This document shows, in pieces, positions 40,293 through 50,484 of a DNA stretch of 64,000 nucleotides. The notes below the pieces were generated by a model that searched no databases, was not told the origin of the DNA, and was given only the letters and a program-made list of their open reading frames with translations. Both the position numbers and the translations under genes were made by a program. Position 1 is the stretch's first letter. Each line of letters opens with the position of its first letter. This DNA comes from Acetobacter nitrogenifigens DSM 23921 = NBRC 105050. Lineage in GTDB: Bacteria; Pseudomonadota; Alphaproteobacteria; Acetobacterales; Acetobacteraceae. Where the stretch lies: the NCBI RefSeq assembly GCF_000429165.1, contig NZ_AUBI01000001.1, positions 434,001-498,000 of the forward strand, read 5' to 3'.

Positions 40293-40353
40293 AATTTACT
40301 TAAGATGAACATTGAGTCACATTCGCACCACATGATCTTCCGGGGAAAACATC

Positions 40354-40461
40354 ATGATCGCCTGGGTCGCTCGTCAATTTTCCAATGGTCTGGTCGCTGT
40401 TTTGCTGGCGGCGCACACACATTCGCAGGAATCGACAGGTACCGGCTCCCCGCGTCTCTGA
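40354..40461 (+). CDS. Possible 35-residue protein
   Basis: A 35-codon frame begins MIAWVARQFSNGLVAVLLAA and ends in a polar tail. A GGGGA lies seven bases before the ATG, which is good for initiation. The hydrophobic first half could be a membrane segment. It stands right after a strong terminator, so it would need its own promoter. Evidence is limited to the ribosome binding site. Confidence 0.25.
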   Translation: MIAWVARQFSNGLVAVLLAAHTHSQESTGTGSPRL

Positions 40462-40531
40462 TTACCCGCCGTCACCCCCAAATTCCTGTGCCGTCCTGTC
40501 TGGGGCACGCGGTCGCTGATCTTCGCCCCAA

Positions 40532-40735
40532 CTAAAGCCCTACCCAGATCGCGCCGAGCAGCAGCAACGCGCCCACCACGACAAGCACGACCATCCCCAT
40601 CGCCTCTCCCGGCATAACGTCGGGCGCGGCGATAGCGAACCGGGCCGCAAGTCCCATAGTGACCAGCCCAATAACGATGATGATCACCCGCATCGTTATT
40701 CGTTGCGCCAGAGCGGCTCTCCAGTTGTCGCGCAT
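40532..40735 (-). CDS. Small two-helix membrane protein
   Basis: This 67-residue protein has two hydrophobic helices (VIIIVIGLVTMGLAARFAIA and MVVLVVVGALLLLGAIWVGL) joined by a short loop and preceded by a basic N-terminus. The start at 40735 (MRDNWRAAL) is supported by GGGGA upstream; the frame is open to 40804. It is divergent from murJ. Function is unknown. Confidence 0.6.
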   Translation of the reverse strand: MRDNWRAALAQRITMRVIIIVIGLVTMGLAARFAIAAPDVMPGEAMGMVVLVVVGALLLLGAIWVGL

Positions 40736-40924
40736 CCAAATCCCCCACTCCGCGCCATCAGCGCCATAAGCTCGTGTTTTCGCAATAACAAAATTACCGG
40801 ACACGGCAAGGAGCGGCGGCGTCCTTACGGCTTTCGACGATCTGCGTCTTCCGTTTCACGGATAATCGAAACGTCTGCCCGAACCTGTCTTTCCGTAGCC
40901 CCGTTCGCATCTCTATAAGCGCTT

Positions 40925-42490
40925 ATGCTCAAGGGTTTTCTTACTGTCGGCGGCTGGACGATGCTCAGCCGTATTCTCGGCCTCGTGCGCGACCAGCTTC
41001 TCGCCGCCTTCATGGGCGCCGGTCCCATGCAGGACGCGTATCAGGTGGCGTTCAGACTGCCGAACATGTTCCGCCGCCTGTTCGGAGAAGGCGCGTTCAA
41101 TGCGGCGTTCGTCCCCCTGTTCTCCTCGGCGCTCGCAACCGAAGGCGACGGCGCAGCGCGCACGCTCGCACGGCAGGCTTTCGGCGTGCTGCTGACCTGG
41201 CTGATCTTCCTTTGCATCCTCGGCGAGATCTTCATGCCGCAGGTGCTGCGGGTCATCGCCCCCGGCTTCACCGAGACCGGCTCCCGATACGATATGGCCG
41301 TAACGCTCAGCCGCATCACTTTCCCTTATCTGGTCCTGATCTGCGCAGCGGCTCTGGTTTCGGGCGTGCTGAACGGCCTGCACCGCTTCAGCGCCGCCGC
41401 TGCGGCCTACCTCGCTTTCAACGTGGTCGGCATCGCCGCCGTGCTGTTCGCCACACCCTTCCTGCCCAGCGTCGCGCACGCTGCGGCGTGGGGCGTCACC
41501 GTCTCCGGCGTGGCGCAGCTAGGACTGCTGATGATCGCCGCGAGGCGAGCCGGTTTCGATCTGACGCCACTGCCGCCGCGCATCACGCCGCAACTGCGCC
41601 TTCTGGGGCGACGCATGGCCCCCGGTCTCATCGGCAGCGGCGTCACGCAGATCAATCTGACGATCGACACCATTATCGGTACCCTCCTGCCTGCTGGCAG
41701 CGTCTCGCTGATGTATTTCGCCGACCGTCTCAACCAGTTGCCGCTGGGCGTGCTGGGCGCCGCCGCCGGGACTACGCTGCTGCCGGTGCTGACCCGGCAT
41801 CTCGCCGCAGGAGAGGAGGACACCGCGCACGCCGTCCAGAACAGCGCCATCGATTACGTGCTGTTGCTGACGCTGCCCGCCACCGCCGGGCTTCTCGCCC
41901 TGGCCACGCCGATCATGCAGTTTCTCTTCGCCCACGGGTCGTTCAGCCTCTCCGACGCCGCGCTGTCCGCACAGTCCCTGCGCGCTTACGCGCTTGGCCT
42001 GCCCGCCTTCGTGATGGCGAAGGTTCTGGCCCCAGCGTTCTTCGCGCGCGGCGATACGTCCACGCCGGTCAAGATCGGGTTCTTCACCCTGATGATAAAC
42101 CTGATGTTCAACCTTCTGTTGATGCGTCCCCTCGCGCATGTCGGGCCGCCTCTGGCCAGTTCGCTCGCCGCCATCGTGAATGTCGCCGCGCTGACATTGC
42201 TGCTGCTGAAGCGCGATGCTTTACGCTTCGACCGTAAGCTGACGAAACGGGTCGCGCTGATGGCGGGCGCGGCGATCGCCATGGCGGCGATACTCTGCGC
42301 GGCGCAGGCCATGCTCACCATCCCTGCGTCGCATCGGACGCTTTGGCTGGGCGTCACGCTCGGGATCGAGGTGCCGCTCGGCGCAGCGTTCTATCTTGGC
42401 GTGTTACACGCGCTCAGGGTGCTCGACCTCGCCAGCGCCTTGGACGGCGTCCGGCGCCGTCTTGCCCGTCGGGCCAATCGTCAAAAATGA
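40925..42490 (+). CDS. murJ: Lipid II flippase MurJ
   Basis: This 521-residue membrane protein of the MOP superfamily should move lipid II across the inner membrane for peptidoglycan synthesis. The start GGWTMLSRILGLVRDQLLAA and RLPNMFRRLFGEGAFNAAFV are highly typical of MurJ and include its conserved arginines. Thirteen to fourteen membrane segments follow. The stop overlaps the start of an MFS transporter gene by four bases. Confidence 0.95.
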   Translation: MLKGFLTVGGWTMLSRILGLVRDQLLAAFMGAGPMQDAYQVAFRLPNMFRRLFGEGAFNAAFVPLFSSALATEGDGAARTLARQAFGVLLTWLIFLCILGEIFMPQVLRVIAPGFTETGSRYDMAVTLSRITFPYLVLICAAALVSGVLNGLHRFSAAAAAYLAFNVVGIAAVLFATPFLPSVAHAAAWGVTVSGVAQLGLLMIAARRAGFDLTPLPPRITPQLRLLGRRMAPGLIGSGVTQINLTIDTIIGTLLPAGSVSLMYFADRLNQLPLGVLGAAAGTTLLPVLTRHLAAGEEDTAHAVQNSAIDYVLLLTLPATAGLLALATPIMQFLFAHGSFSLSDAALSAQSLRAYALGLPAFVMAKVLAPAFFARGDTSTPVKIGFFTLMINLMFNLLLMRPLAHVGPPLASSLAAIVNVAALTLLLLKRDALRFDRKLTKRVALMAGAAIAMAAILCAAQAMLTIPASHRTLWLGVTLGIEVPLGAAFYLGVLHALRVLDLASALDGVRRRLARRANRQK

Positions 42491-43722
42491 CGCGCACCGC
42501 CGACAGCGCTCCACCGAGCACGTCTGCTCTGGCGACGATCTCTTTCGTCACCATGCTCGGCATGGGGACGATGGGCATATCGTTGCCCATCCTGCCGCCT
42601 CAGCTCCATCTCGGATATGGGTACGACCTGACGACGGTCGGCTGGGTCATCGGTCTGGAATCGATCGCCACGCTGATCAGCCGCCCGTGGAGCGGCCGCG
42701 TCGCCGACAGGCGCGGCGGCAAGAGCGCGACCTTACTCGGCCTTGGCGTCATGATCCTCTGCGGACTCGCCTACGCCCTGTCCGACTTCACGAATCCCGC
42801 GACAGGCGCCGGACGGTCGCTGGCGCTGCTCGCGATCATTGTCGGCCGTGTGTTGATGGGCGTGGGAGAAGGCCTGCTCATCGCCGGGTCCGGCCTCTGG
42901 GGCATAGACCGGGCAGGTCCCGGCCGCACAGGGCGCGCCGTTTCATGGGTCGGCCTCGGCATGTTCGCCGGACTCGCCATCGGTTCCGCCGCCGGAGCGG
43001 CGATCGATTACGGGCAACCACATGGATTCGCGCTGGCCGCGCTGGCGTCCATGCTCGTGCCCGCGCTGGCGATGGCCATCTGCGCGCCGATTGGCGCAGG
43101 TGCGCTCTACCACGATCATGAACCTGTCTCATTGCGGAGCATGATGTCGGCTGTTGCGCTGCCCGGATTTGCGTTGCTCGCCAACGCCTGTGGCTTCGCA
43201 GCCGTCACTTCCTTTCTGGCGCTCGACTATACGGCGCAAGGCTGGACGGCGCTCCCGCTCGGGGGGACGGGAACCGGGGTTTTCGGTTTCGGCGCCGGAC
43301 ATGTCTGCGCGCGCGTGCTGTTCTCAGACGTGACCGACCGCATTCGCGGCCCGTGGCTCGCTGTGGCGTGCCTGCTCGTACAGGCGGTCGGTCTGGCGAC
43401 GATCTGGCAGGCCGGAACGCCGCTGATGGCGCTGATCGGCGCTATCGTCACCGGGTTCGGCTTCTCCATGGTCTATCCCCTGCTGACCGTTCCGGTTTTC
43501 TCCGCCGTGCCTGCGCAGAAGCGCGGGACCGCGCTAGGCCTGTTCGACGGTTTCTTCGATGCTGGAGCGGGCGTCGCAGCACTGGCGTCCGGAGTGGTGG
43601 CCCACTACCTCGCGCTCCCTCAGGTTTTTCTGGTCGTAAGCGCAACGGCGCTTGCCGGGGTGGCTCCGGTCCTGCTCGTGCCACGCGAACGGTGGCGCCC
43701 GGGGTCGCAGGACGCCTCGTAG
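42487..43722 (+). CDS. MFS transporter
   Basis: This 411-residue protein of the major facilitator superfamily has about 12 membrane segments. The loop 2-3 motif reads SGRVADRRGGKSATLLG, matching the Gx3DRxGRR family consensus, and ALSDFTNPATGAGRSLAL precedes helix four. The start at 42487 overlaps the murJ stop as ATGA, so the two are probably cotranslated. Substrate cannot be assigned; drug or metabolite export is typical for this subgroup. Confidence 0.85.
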   Translation: MTRTADSAPPSTSALATISFVTMLGMGTMGISLPILPPQLHLGYGYDLTTVGWVIGLESIATLISRPWSGRVADRRGGKSATLLGLGVMILCGLAYALSDFTNPATGAGRSLALLAIIVGRVLMGVGEGLLIAGSGLWGIDRAGPGRTGRAVSWVGLGMFAGLAIGSAAGAAIDYGQPHGFALAALASMLVPALAMAICAPIGAGALYHDHEPVSLRSMMSAVALPGFALLANACGFAAVTSFLALDYTAQGWTALPLGGTGTGVFGFGAGHVCARVLFSDVTDRIRGPWLAVACLLVQAVGLATIWQAGTPLMALIGAIVTGFGFSMVYPLLTVPVFSAVPAQKRGTALGLFDGFFDAGAGVAALASGVVAHYLALPQVFLVVSATALAGVAPVLLVPRERWRPGSQDAS

Positions 43723-43995
43723 CGCGCGTTATGCGTGAACGGATTTGCCCGTCGCCAACGGAAATTGCCCGTGCATCGTTGCTTTAACGTGGCGCTCATG
43801 GCGCTTCGCAAAACAGGCGCGGTGAGAGCCCCAGCCCGCTTCGTCCGGGGAAGCCGTCACTGCAAAAGAATCAGAACCTCACCCCACCGGATGAATTCAT
43901 CGGGCAGGGCGCAGAAATTCCACGAAACCAAAAACTGAAGTCATATCTGTGAAGCGGTGCGTAGAGGTACGGTTCCAAGAGCCGACGCTTACGCG

Positions 43996-45633
43996 TCAGC
44001 CGCCCCGCAGCGCCTCGAACAACCGCGCAATCGCTTCCGCTCCCGGATCTGGCGTATCGTCCAGCCGCCCCTCGGGAATGTAAGACGCACGCCCCGCGCC
44101 CGCCTTCTTCATTTTTGCCGTCGCATCGGCCCCGCTCCTCGCAGCGCTGACGACACGGTCCCAAGGCCCGTCTTTCTCCAAAACTTCGATCGCCGGAATC
44201 AGCGCGTCCAGCATCGTCCGGTCGCCCGCCCCGGCGCCCCCGAGATGCTGCATCGCTGCGAGACCTTCAGCCAGCGCCGCCTGCCAGCGTTCCTGCCCGC
44301 TGCGTCCGGCCGCCGCGAACATGATAGACAGCAGCACCCCACTCGACCCTCCCGCGTGTCGGGACAGCAGCCGCCCCAGCGTCTGCATCAGGGCGAAAGG
44401 ATCGTTCAGCGGCAGGCGGTCCAGCGCCCCGTCGATGACGCGCGCAGTCTCTGCGAAGGTCGATCCAGCGTCGCCGTCACCAACCTTGGCGTCCAGTCCG
44501 TTGAGATAGTCCTCATTTTCCAGCAACGCCTTGACCCCACGCGTCACCGCCTCCCTGACCGCTGCATTGTCTGAGGGCGCCGCCGCGAAGACCTCAGGCA
44601 AGGTCGGCAACGGCGTCACGAAAGGCTCGCGCCACGATGCGACCCCGGTCCATGCTTCCGGCCCAACCTCGCTTTCCAGCGCAGCCTCAATCTCGGTGCT
44701 CAACTCAAGAACGGACAGCGAAAATCCGTTCATGTCGAGAGCCGTCATGAACGGCGCAGGACCGGCGACGAGAGCAATTTTCTTCGCCAGATCCGTGCGG
44801 GAGAAGGCGTCAAGCAACAGGGACATTTCGACCACCGGCGTCGCGCCCAGGTTATTCAGCATCAGGGCATAACGTGCGTCGCCTGCAGGCAAAGACGAGA
44901 CCAATTCGTCCGCCGCCAATCGCATCAACCCATCCGCGTCCGTCAGTCCGATGCGCTGTGCGCCGGGCTCGCCATGAATACCCAGACCGAGCTCCGCCTC
45001 ATCCGCCTTCAGGCGACTTTCATGCGCCTCGTCGTACGCATCGACGTCGCTCAGGGATAACCCGATGGAGCGCGTGCGCGCCGCAACGTCCTTCGCCATA
45101 GCCGTCACCTCGGCCAGAGACCCTCCGGCCTCCGCAACGCTGCCCGCCGCCTTATGGACGAAGATCGTGCCCGCAACGCCACGCGCGTGGCGATGCCCGG
45201 GTAAGGAGATATCGTCGCCGACCACCACCATCTCGACATTCAGCCCCATGGCGCGCGCCTGTTCCGCCGCAAGCCCGAAGTTAAGACGATCGCCAGTGTA
45301 ATTCTTAACGACCAGCAGGCACCCGGCCGGTCCCGTCACTGCGATGACGCCTGCAAGAATCGCGTCGACGCCGGGCGAGGCGAACAGCGATCCGCAAACA
45401 GCGGCGGTGAGCATGCCGCGCCCGACGAAACCGGCATGCGCCGGTTCGTGGCCGGAGCCGCCGCCGGAAATCACGGCGACCTTGCCATCTTCTTTCTTCC
45501 AGTCACGTCGCAGAACGACTTTTATGTCCGGATAACCGTCCAGGCGTGTCAGGTTGCGGCCCGCAGGCGATCGCAGCAGGCCGTCCAAAGCCTCGGTGAC
45601 AAGCTTCTCGCGGCTGTTGATGAAGCGCTTCAT
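43996..45633 (-). CDS. ATP-dependent dihydroxyacetone kinase (DhaK-DhaL fusion)
   Basis: This 545-residue enzyme phosphorylates dihydroxyacetone, which acetic acid bacteria make from glycerol. The DhaK half (about 1-330) shows VAVISGGGSGHEPAHAGFVG and LGIHGEPGAQR, whose histidine can bind the substrate covalently. The DhaL half carries the ATP/Mg motif KVGDGDAGSTFAET. The fusion marks the ATP-dependent type rather than the PTS-dependent one. The start at 45633 has AAGGA upstream; the frame is open a further 38 codons. Confidence 0.93.
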   Translation of the reverse strand: MKRFINSREKLVTEALDGLLRSPAGRNLTRLDGYPDIKVVLRRDWKKEDGKVAVISGGGSGHEPAHAGFVGRGMLTAAVCGSLFASPGVDAILAGVIAVTGPAGCLLVVKNYTGDRLNFGLAAEQARAMGLNVEMVVVGDDISLPGHRHARGVAGTIFVHKAAGSVAEAGGSLAEVTAMAKDVAARTRSIGLSLSDVDAYDEAHESRLKADEAELGLGIHGEPGAQRIGLTDADGLMRLAADELVSSLPAGDARYALMLNNLGATPVVEMSLLLDAFSRTDLAKKIALVAGPAPFMTALDMNGFSLSVLELSTEIEAALESEVGPEAWTGVASWREPFVTPLPTLPEVFAAAPSDNAAVREAVTRGVKALLENEDYLNGLDAKVGDGDAGSTFAETARVIDGALDRLPLNDPFALMQTLGRLLSRHAGGSSGVLLSIMFAAAGRSGQERWQAALAEGLAAMQHLGGAGAGDRTMLDALIPAIEVLEKDGPWDRVVSAARSGADATAKMKKAGAGRASYIPEGRLDDTPDPGAEAIARLFEALRGG

Positions 45634-45803
45634 GCCGGAATGTCCTTTCGCGGGAGGCGGTCCCTGATGCTGGCTGCGTCGCCCGCCCGAGACCATAAAC
45701 GCGTTACCGTCACGCCGTTTCGATCGTCCGTCCACCCCTGCGATCACCGCGCTCCGAAACTCCGCCTACGGGAACTGGCCCCCAGCGCTTCTCGGCGTCG
45801 CGC

Positions 45804-46154
45804 TCAATCATCGGCAGGCGAGTAGAGCTGGCTTCGCAGAAATTCGAAGCTCTCAACAGGAAAAGACTCTGCGTGAGCGACGGAACGCCGCAACTGCCAC
45901 AGGCGCTCATGGGCGAACACGAGGTTTTCAATGACGCGCCGACGACCGAGCTCCCAACTCATGCCCCTCCGCGCGCTGACATCCTCCGCAAGCGCCAGAA
46001 GGCCGCGCGCAGTATCCAGCTCACCAAGATCACAGGCCTGATGGACCGCAGCCAGCAACGTTTCCGCCAGCCGTCGCCGACGCCCGCCATGGTTGCCGCG
46101 CCCGTCCGCAGGCCCCGGCGACGCGCCGTCGTCCGACCTTCGCCTGTAGTCCAT
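45804..46154 (-). CDS. Hypothetical helical protein
   Basis: This 116-residue protein has no family I recognise. A basic, glycine-rich N-terminus (MDYRRRSDDGASPG) precedes helical segments (LAETLLAAVHQACDLGELDT, ENLVFAHERLWQLRRS). There is no signal peptide or membrane helix. The start at 46154 is preferred over the frame-open 46304 because upstream residues look non-coding. It lies between the dhaK gene and the divergent phosphate transporter. Confidence 0.55.
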   Translation of the reverse strand: MDYRRRSDDGASPGPADGRGNHGGRRRRLAETLLAAVHQACDLGELDTARGLLALAEDVSARRGMSWELGRRRVIENLVFAHERLWQLRRSVAHAESFPVESFEFLRSQLYSPADD

Positions 46155-46382
46155 ATCTCTAGCCCCTCGTCGAAATCCGGCGAGGCCCCCGACAAATCCG
46201 GCCAAGGCTCGGATAGTCGAAGAAAGGCTAACGCACGATAAAGTGATAGTTGGTCGTGTTCGCTTATCTGAAAAACAGGTCCGGCGCAGCAAAATGGTTG
46301 TCATAAATTCATCATCTTACTGTCGTCGCTTTTAAAATCCGATTCTCGTATTCAAGCCCTCGTCTTGGCGCGGGGAGCGAGA

Positions 46383-48008
46383 ATGTCAGACGCAACGATC
46401 GACTATCAGAACGCCGCCGGTCCACTGCATCGTCCCGACCTCAACGGGGGCAGAAAACCGCTCGGCGCCGCGATCTTCTTCGGCGTGCTCATCGGCGCGC
46501 TCGGCTTCGCCGCATGGAGCGTCCTGCACGACATGAGCGCTGCGGGCGACACCAGCCATCTCGCCGTCGGCACGTTCGTTCTGCTCGGCGTCGCGCTGAT
46601 CATTGCGCTGGCGTTCGAGTTCGTGAACGGTTTTCATGACACCGCCAACGCCGTCGCCACGGTGATCTACACCAACAGCCTGCCGCCCATGGTCGCGGTC
46701 GTCTGGTCGGGCTTGTGGAATTTCCTTGGCGTCGTCACCTCCGCCGGCACGGTCGCCTACAGCATCGTAACCCTGCTGCCTGTCGAACTGATCCTGCAAT
46801 CGGGCAGCAGCGCCGGTTATGCGATGATCTTCGCGCTGCTGATCGCCGCTATCGTGTGGAACCTCGTCACCTGGGCGTTCGGTATTCCTAACAGCTCGTC
46901 GCACGCTCTCGTTGGCTCGATCATGGGCGTCGGCCTTGCCAACCAGTTCGTCTCTCCGGCCGGCGCCGCGACGCAGGGCGTGGACTGGGGACAGGTGCAG
47001 AAAGTATTCTCCGCGCTTCTGTTCAGTCCGCTCTGTGGCTTCGTGATGGCGGCGCTTCTGCTGCTCGTCATGAAGATCTGCATCAAGAACAGGGCTCTCT
47101 ATGATGCGCCCAAGGGCGACCAGCCGCCCCCGACATGGATCCGCGCCCTGCTGATCGGCACCTGCACGGGCGTTTCGTTCTTCCACGGCGGCAATGACGG
47201 CCAGAAAGGCATGGGCCTGATCATGCTGATCCTCATCGGCGCCGCGCCGACGGCTTACGCCCTCAACCGCGCGATGCCGGACAGCAGCATGCCCGCCTTC
47301 ATCCAGACCGCTGACCAGGCCGAAAACGTGTTCCACCTGCATGCCGGAGACGCGCCTGCAGTGGACAACGCCGCCGCGCGTGATCGGGTCGGCGCCGCCT
47401 TGCGGGCGAAATCCGTTTCGTCCCCCGACGTCTTCGCCGCCCTGACCACTCTGAGCGGAGATATCTCTCACTCCGTGAAGACCTACGGCTCGATCAAATC
47501 CGTGCCTGCGGCCAGCGTGTCGAACGTCCGCACGGACATGTATCTGGTCTCCGACGCGATCCGCGTGATGAAAGACCCCGCCGACTTTTCCGCTGACCAG
47601 AAGAAAATCCTGCAATCCTTCATGGGCGAGTTGAACGCCGGCACCCGTTTCATTCCCCTCTGGGTCAAGATCTCCGTCGCCATAGCGCTGGGCCTCGGCA
47701 CGATGGTCGGCTGGAAGCGCATCGTCGTGACGGTGGGCGAGAAAATCGGCAAAACGCATCTGACCTACGCGCAGGGCGCGGCCGCCGAACTGGTCGCCAT
47801 GGGCACCATCGGCCTTGCGGAGGGATACGGCCTACCGGTGTCGACCACGCACATCCTCTCGAGCGGCGTCGCGGGCTCCATGGCGGCGAACGGCTCCGGC
47901 CTGCAATGGTCCACCCTGCGCGCAATGGCGATGGCGTGGGTCACCACCCTGCCCGCCGCCATGGCGATCTCCGGCTGCCTCTACATCCTGTTCCGACAGG
48001 TCTTCTGA
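46383..48008 (+). CDS. pit: Inorganic phosphate transporter, PiT family
   Basis: This 541-residue inner-membrane protein imports phosphate, usually as a metal-phosphate complex. The duplicated PiT signatures are visible: EFVNGFHDTANAVATVIYTN in the first half and FHGGNDGQKGMGLIMLILIG in the second. GIPNSSSHALVGSIMGVGLA and GLPVSTTHILSSGVAGSM are the paired re-entrant motifs. A hydrophilic loop of about 110 residues (roughly 300-420) separates the last helices. The start at 46383 (MSDATIDYQ) has a GGGGAG upstream. Confidence 0.93.
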   Translation: MSDATIDYQNAAGPLHRPDLNGGRKPLGAAIFFGVLIGALGFAAWSVLHDMSAAGDTSHLAVGTFVLLGVALIIALAFEFVNGFHDTANAVATVIYTNSLPPMVAVVWSGLWNFLGVVTSAGTVAYSIVTLLPVELILQSGSSAGYAMIFALLIAAIVWNLVTWAFGIPNSSSHALVGSIMGVGLANQFVSPAGAATQGVDWGQVQKVFSALLFSPLCGFVMAALLLLVMKICIKNRALYDAPKGDQPPPTWIRALLIGTCTGVSFFHGGNDGQKGMGLIMLILIGAAPTAYALNRAMPDSSMPAFIQTADQAENVFHLHAGDAPAVDNAAARDRVGAALRAKSVSSPDVFAALTTLSGDISHSVKTYGSIKSVPAASVSNVRTDMYLVSDAIRVMKDPADFSADQKKILQSFMGELNAGTRFIPLWVKISVAIALGLGTMVGWKRIVVTVGEKIGKTHLTYAQGAAAELVAMGTIGLAEGYGLPVSTTHILSSGVAGSMAANGSGLQWSTLRAMAMAWVTTLPAAMAISGCLYILFRQVF

Positions 48009-48120
48009 GCCAGCCTGGGTCGGCTTGCCCCGGGCGAGCCGACCAAAGCATCTCCGCACCCCGTTTCAACGCGACCCCGGGTGCACAAACGTCGCGTCGA
48101 CACTATAATCGGTGCGCAAC

Positions 48121-49062
48121 ATGTCTCTCGTTCAGACCGAACTCGTCGCCGTCCTCGTCGTCTTTAACGGCGACACGCCCCGCGTGCTCACGCTGGAAGA
48201 CGGACGCAGCCTGCCTAACGGCCCGCTGAGAACAGACGACCGCTCCCTTCAGGCCAGTCTGCGCGCCGCCGTGGAGCGACAAACGGGCGTCGCGGTCGGG
48301 CATCTGGAGCAACTCTACACCTTCGCCGACCACCTCCCAGCTGACGGCGAGCCACGGCGCGTCGCGATTTCCTATCTCGCCCTCACCCGAGTCGGCGCCG
48401 AACGCCCGGCCGAACACGCCAACCCCTTCGACGAGGCCGGGTCTCCTGCCGCCTGGCGGGATTGGTACGATTACTTCCCATGGGAAGATCAGGCGTGCCC
48501 GCGCGCCGCCCCCGCGGTCGGCGCCCTTCTTCAGCGCCTCGACGACTGGATTACGCGACAGTCGCCCGAAAGGTGGGAAGAACTGCGCCAGCGACGCGAT
48601 CAGGTCTTTGGCCTGAATGGGGAATCCTGGAACGACGAACTGGTCCTCCAGCGTTATGAACTGCTTTACGAGGCAGGACTTGTCCCTGAAGCGCAGATGG
48701 CGGACATCGGCGGCGACGCCTGCGTGACCGGGCTCGCCATGCGCCACGACCATCGCCGCATCCTTGCGACCGCGATTGCGCGGCTTCGCGCGAAAATCCG
48801 CTACCGACCGGTCATCTACGAACTGATGCCGGATCAGTTCACGCTGTTCGCACTGCAGCAGGCCGTCGAACGCGTGGCCGGTCGTCACGTCCATAAGCAG
48901 AACTTCCGCCGTCAGGTCGCTCATCAGGGACTGATTGAAGAGACTGGCGACGAAAGCCGCGAGGCTGGAGGACGACCTGCACGGCTCTACAGATTTCGCC
49001 GGTCGGTGGTCATGGAACGCGTCGTAGCCGGATCGAAGCTGCCGATCGTCCGGGCGCGTTGA
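48121..49062 (+). CDS. nadQ: NadQ/NrtR-type regulator, copy 2
   Basis: This 313-residue protein has a Nudix-like N-terminal domain lacking the catalytic box and a C-terminal NrtR-type winged helix at about 235-300. The winged-helix core includes MPDQFTLFALQQAVERVAG, then NFRRQVAHQGLIEE and GGRPARLYRFR. Its position just upstream of nadA-nadC, with a perfect palindrome between, fits NadQ, the alphaproteobacterial repressor of NAD synthesis. The ATG at 48121 is chosen over a GTG at 48112; neither has a strong ribosome binding site. It is paralogous to the protein at 26884-27885. Confidence 0.8.
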   Translation: MSLVQTELVAVLVVFNGDTPRVLTLEDGRSLPNGPLRTDDRSLQASLRAAVERQTGVAVGHLEQLYTFADHLPADGEPRRVAISYLALTRVGAERPAEHANPFDEAGSPAAWRDWYDYFPWEDQACPRAAPAVGALLQRLDDWITRQSPERWEELRQRRDQVFGLNGESWNDELVLQRYELLYEAGLVPEAQMADIGGDACVTGLAMRHDHRRILATAIARLRAKIRYRPVIYELMPDQFTLFALQQAVERVAGRHVHKQNFRRQVAHQGLIEETGDESREAGGRPARLYRFRRSVVMERVVAGSKLPIVRAR

Positions 49063-49467
49063 CGAACAGGCCGCAAGCGCAACGCCAAACGAGCGAGAGG
49101 ACTCCGGCGAGTTCCGCCATCGCGAACCACGGTAACGCGCAGCGCCTGAGGACACGCGGAGAATATCTGCGGAACATCCAAGGTCAGACGAAGAGCGCGC
49201 CAACACGAATATCAGCGATTAACGGCAAGCCCGGGTGGAATCTCACACTGATGTGTGGCGCCGCCATTTCCGGCGGTCGACAGCCGTCAGCATGCCTTCA
49301 CGCCCGCCACCCCCGCTGCATTAAAGTTTTTTTCTTTTGACTTTCGCCACGCAGGAAGCCCTCCTCACGCCGATCTCGTAGCTCAGGCCACACGAGGCAG
49401 GTCTTGCTTCCACCCGATTAATACTCATATTGAGTATTAATCTTTTTCGCCGCCCTTCGGAGGGCTC
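49063..49467. other. nadQ-nadA intergenic region
   Basis: About 400 bases between the regulator and nadA. Apart from the palindrome at 49416-49442 and a ribosome binding site GGAGGG before nadA, no gene or other structured element was found. The last 100 bases turn AT-rich, as expected for a promoter. Confidence 0.6.
49416..49442. promoter_or_regulatory. Perfect palindromic operator upstream of nadA
   Basis: Arms GATTAATACTCA (49416-49427) and TGAGTATTAATC (49431-49442) are exact reverse complements around a three-base centre TAT. The site ends 25 bases before the nadA start, where a repressor would block transcription. It stands out in GC-rich DNA. The core ATACTCxxxTGAGTAT resembles sites I associate with NadQ in alphaproteobacteria. 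Binding by the adjacent NadQ-type protein is inferred. Confidence 0.85.
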
Positions 49468-50460
49468 ATGAACCATATACTCAAGCCTCGCCTGGAAGCG
49501 CCCTCTCTGGACGCCCTGTATGACCGCGTGAGTGCGTTGATTCCGCCAATGGAATGGGGCGCGTTCGCCGACGACATCGCAGCGATCCAGCGCCTGAAGG
49601 CGGAGAAGAACGCCGTCATCCTCGCCCACAATTACCAGACGCCGGAAATTTTCCATTGCGTTGCGGACGTCACGGGAGATTCACTCGCGCTCGCGCGTGA
49701 AGCGCAGAATGTCGAGGCCGACGTCATCGTCATGGCGGGTGTGGAGTTCATGGCGGAAACAGCGAAGCTGCTGAACCCGTCCAAAACCGTGCTGATCCCC
49801 GACAGCAACGCGGGCTGCTCTCTCGCCGACTCCATCACCGGGCGCGACGTTCGGCTGATGCGCGAACGCTATCCCGGTCTGCCGGTGATCACCTACGTGA
49901 ACACCTCCGCCGACGTTAAAGCCGAGAGCGACATATGCTGCACCTCCGGCAACGCCGCGCGCATCGTGAAGAGCCTCGGCGTCGACAGGGTCATCATGAT
50001 CCCCGACGAATTTCTCGCCCGGAATATTGCGAAAGAAACTGGCGTCGACGTCGTTACATGGAAGGGCCATTGCGAAGTCCACGAACGTTTCACGCCCGAG
50101 GAAATTCGCCACTGGCGCGACGCCTACCCCGGCCTTGTGGTTCTGGCCCACCCGGAATGCCCTCCGGAAGTCGTGGCCGAAGCCGATTTCTCTGGTTCTA
50201 CAGCAGGAATGTCCGATTACGTGGCGACTGCGGATGGACGTCGCGTGCTGCTGGTGACCGAGTGCTCGATGAGCGACAACCTCGCCATCCAGCACCCGAA
50301 AGTCGAGTTCGTGCGGCCATGCAATCTCTGCCCGCACATGAAGCTGATCACGCTGCCCGCCATCCGTCGCGCTCTTGAAACCATGACGACGGAAGTGACG
50401 ATTGACCCCGCCGTGGCGGACCGCGCCCGCCTGTCCATCGAGCGTATGCTCGCTGCCTGA
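49468..50460 (+). CDS. nadA: Quinolinate synthase
   Basis: This 330-residue 4Fe-4S enzyme condenses iminoaspartate with dihydroxyacetone phosphate to give quinolinate. Seen are [27 protein letters not shown] and [11 protein letters not shown], which hold the conserved cluster cysteines, and [14 protein letters not shown]. It needs an iminoaspartate source such as NadB. nadC follows after 24 nt. A palindromic operator just upstream suggests repression by the neighbouring NadQ-type regulator. Confidence 0.95.
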   Translation: MNHILKPRLEAPSLDALYDRVSALIPPMEWGAFADDIAAIQRLKAEKNAVILAHNYQTPEIFHCVADVTGDSLALAREAQNVEADVIVMAGVEFMAETAKLLNPSKTVLIPDSNAGCSLADSITGRDVRLMRERYPGLPVITYVNTSADVKAESDICCTSGNAARIVKSLGVDRVIMIPDEFLARNIAKETGVDVVTWKGHCEVHERFTPEEIRHWRDAYPGLVVLAHPECPPEVVAEADFSGSTAGMSDYVATADGRRVLLVTECSMSDNLAIQHPKVEFVRPCNLCPHMKLITLPAIRRALETMTTEVTIDPAVADRARLSIERMLAA

Positions 50461-50484
50461 TGCACGGCATTTCGGAAGAAGACA

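Noticed and set aside
46386..47759. 457-codon minus-strand frame across the phosphate transporter
   Set aside because: Antisense shadow of a clearly recognisable PiT gene.
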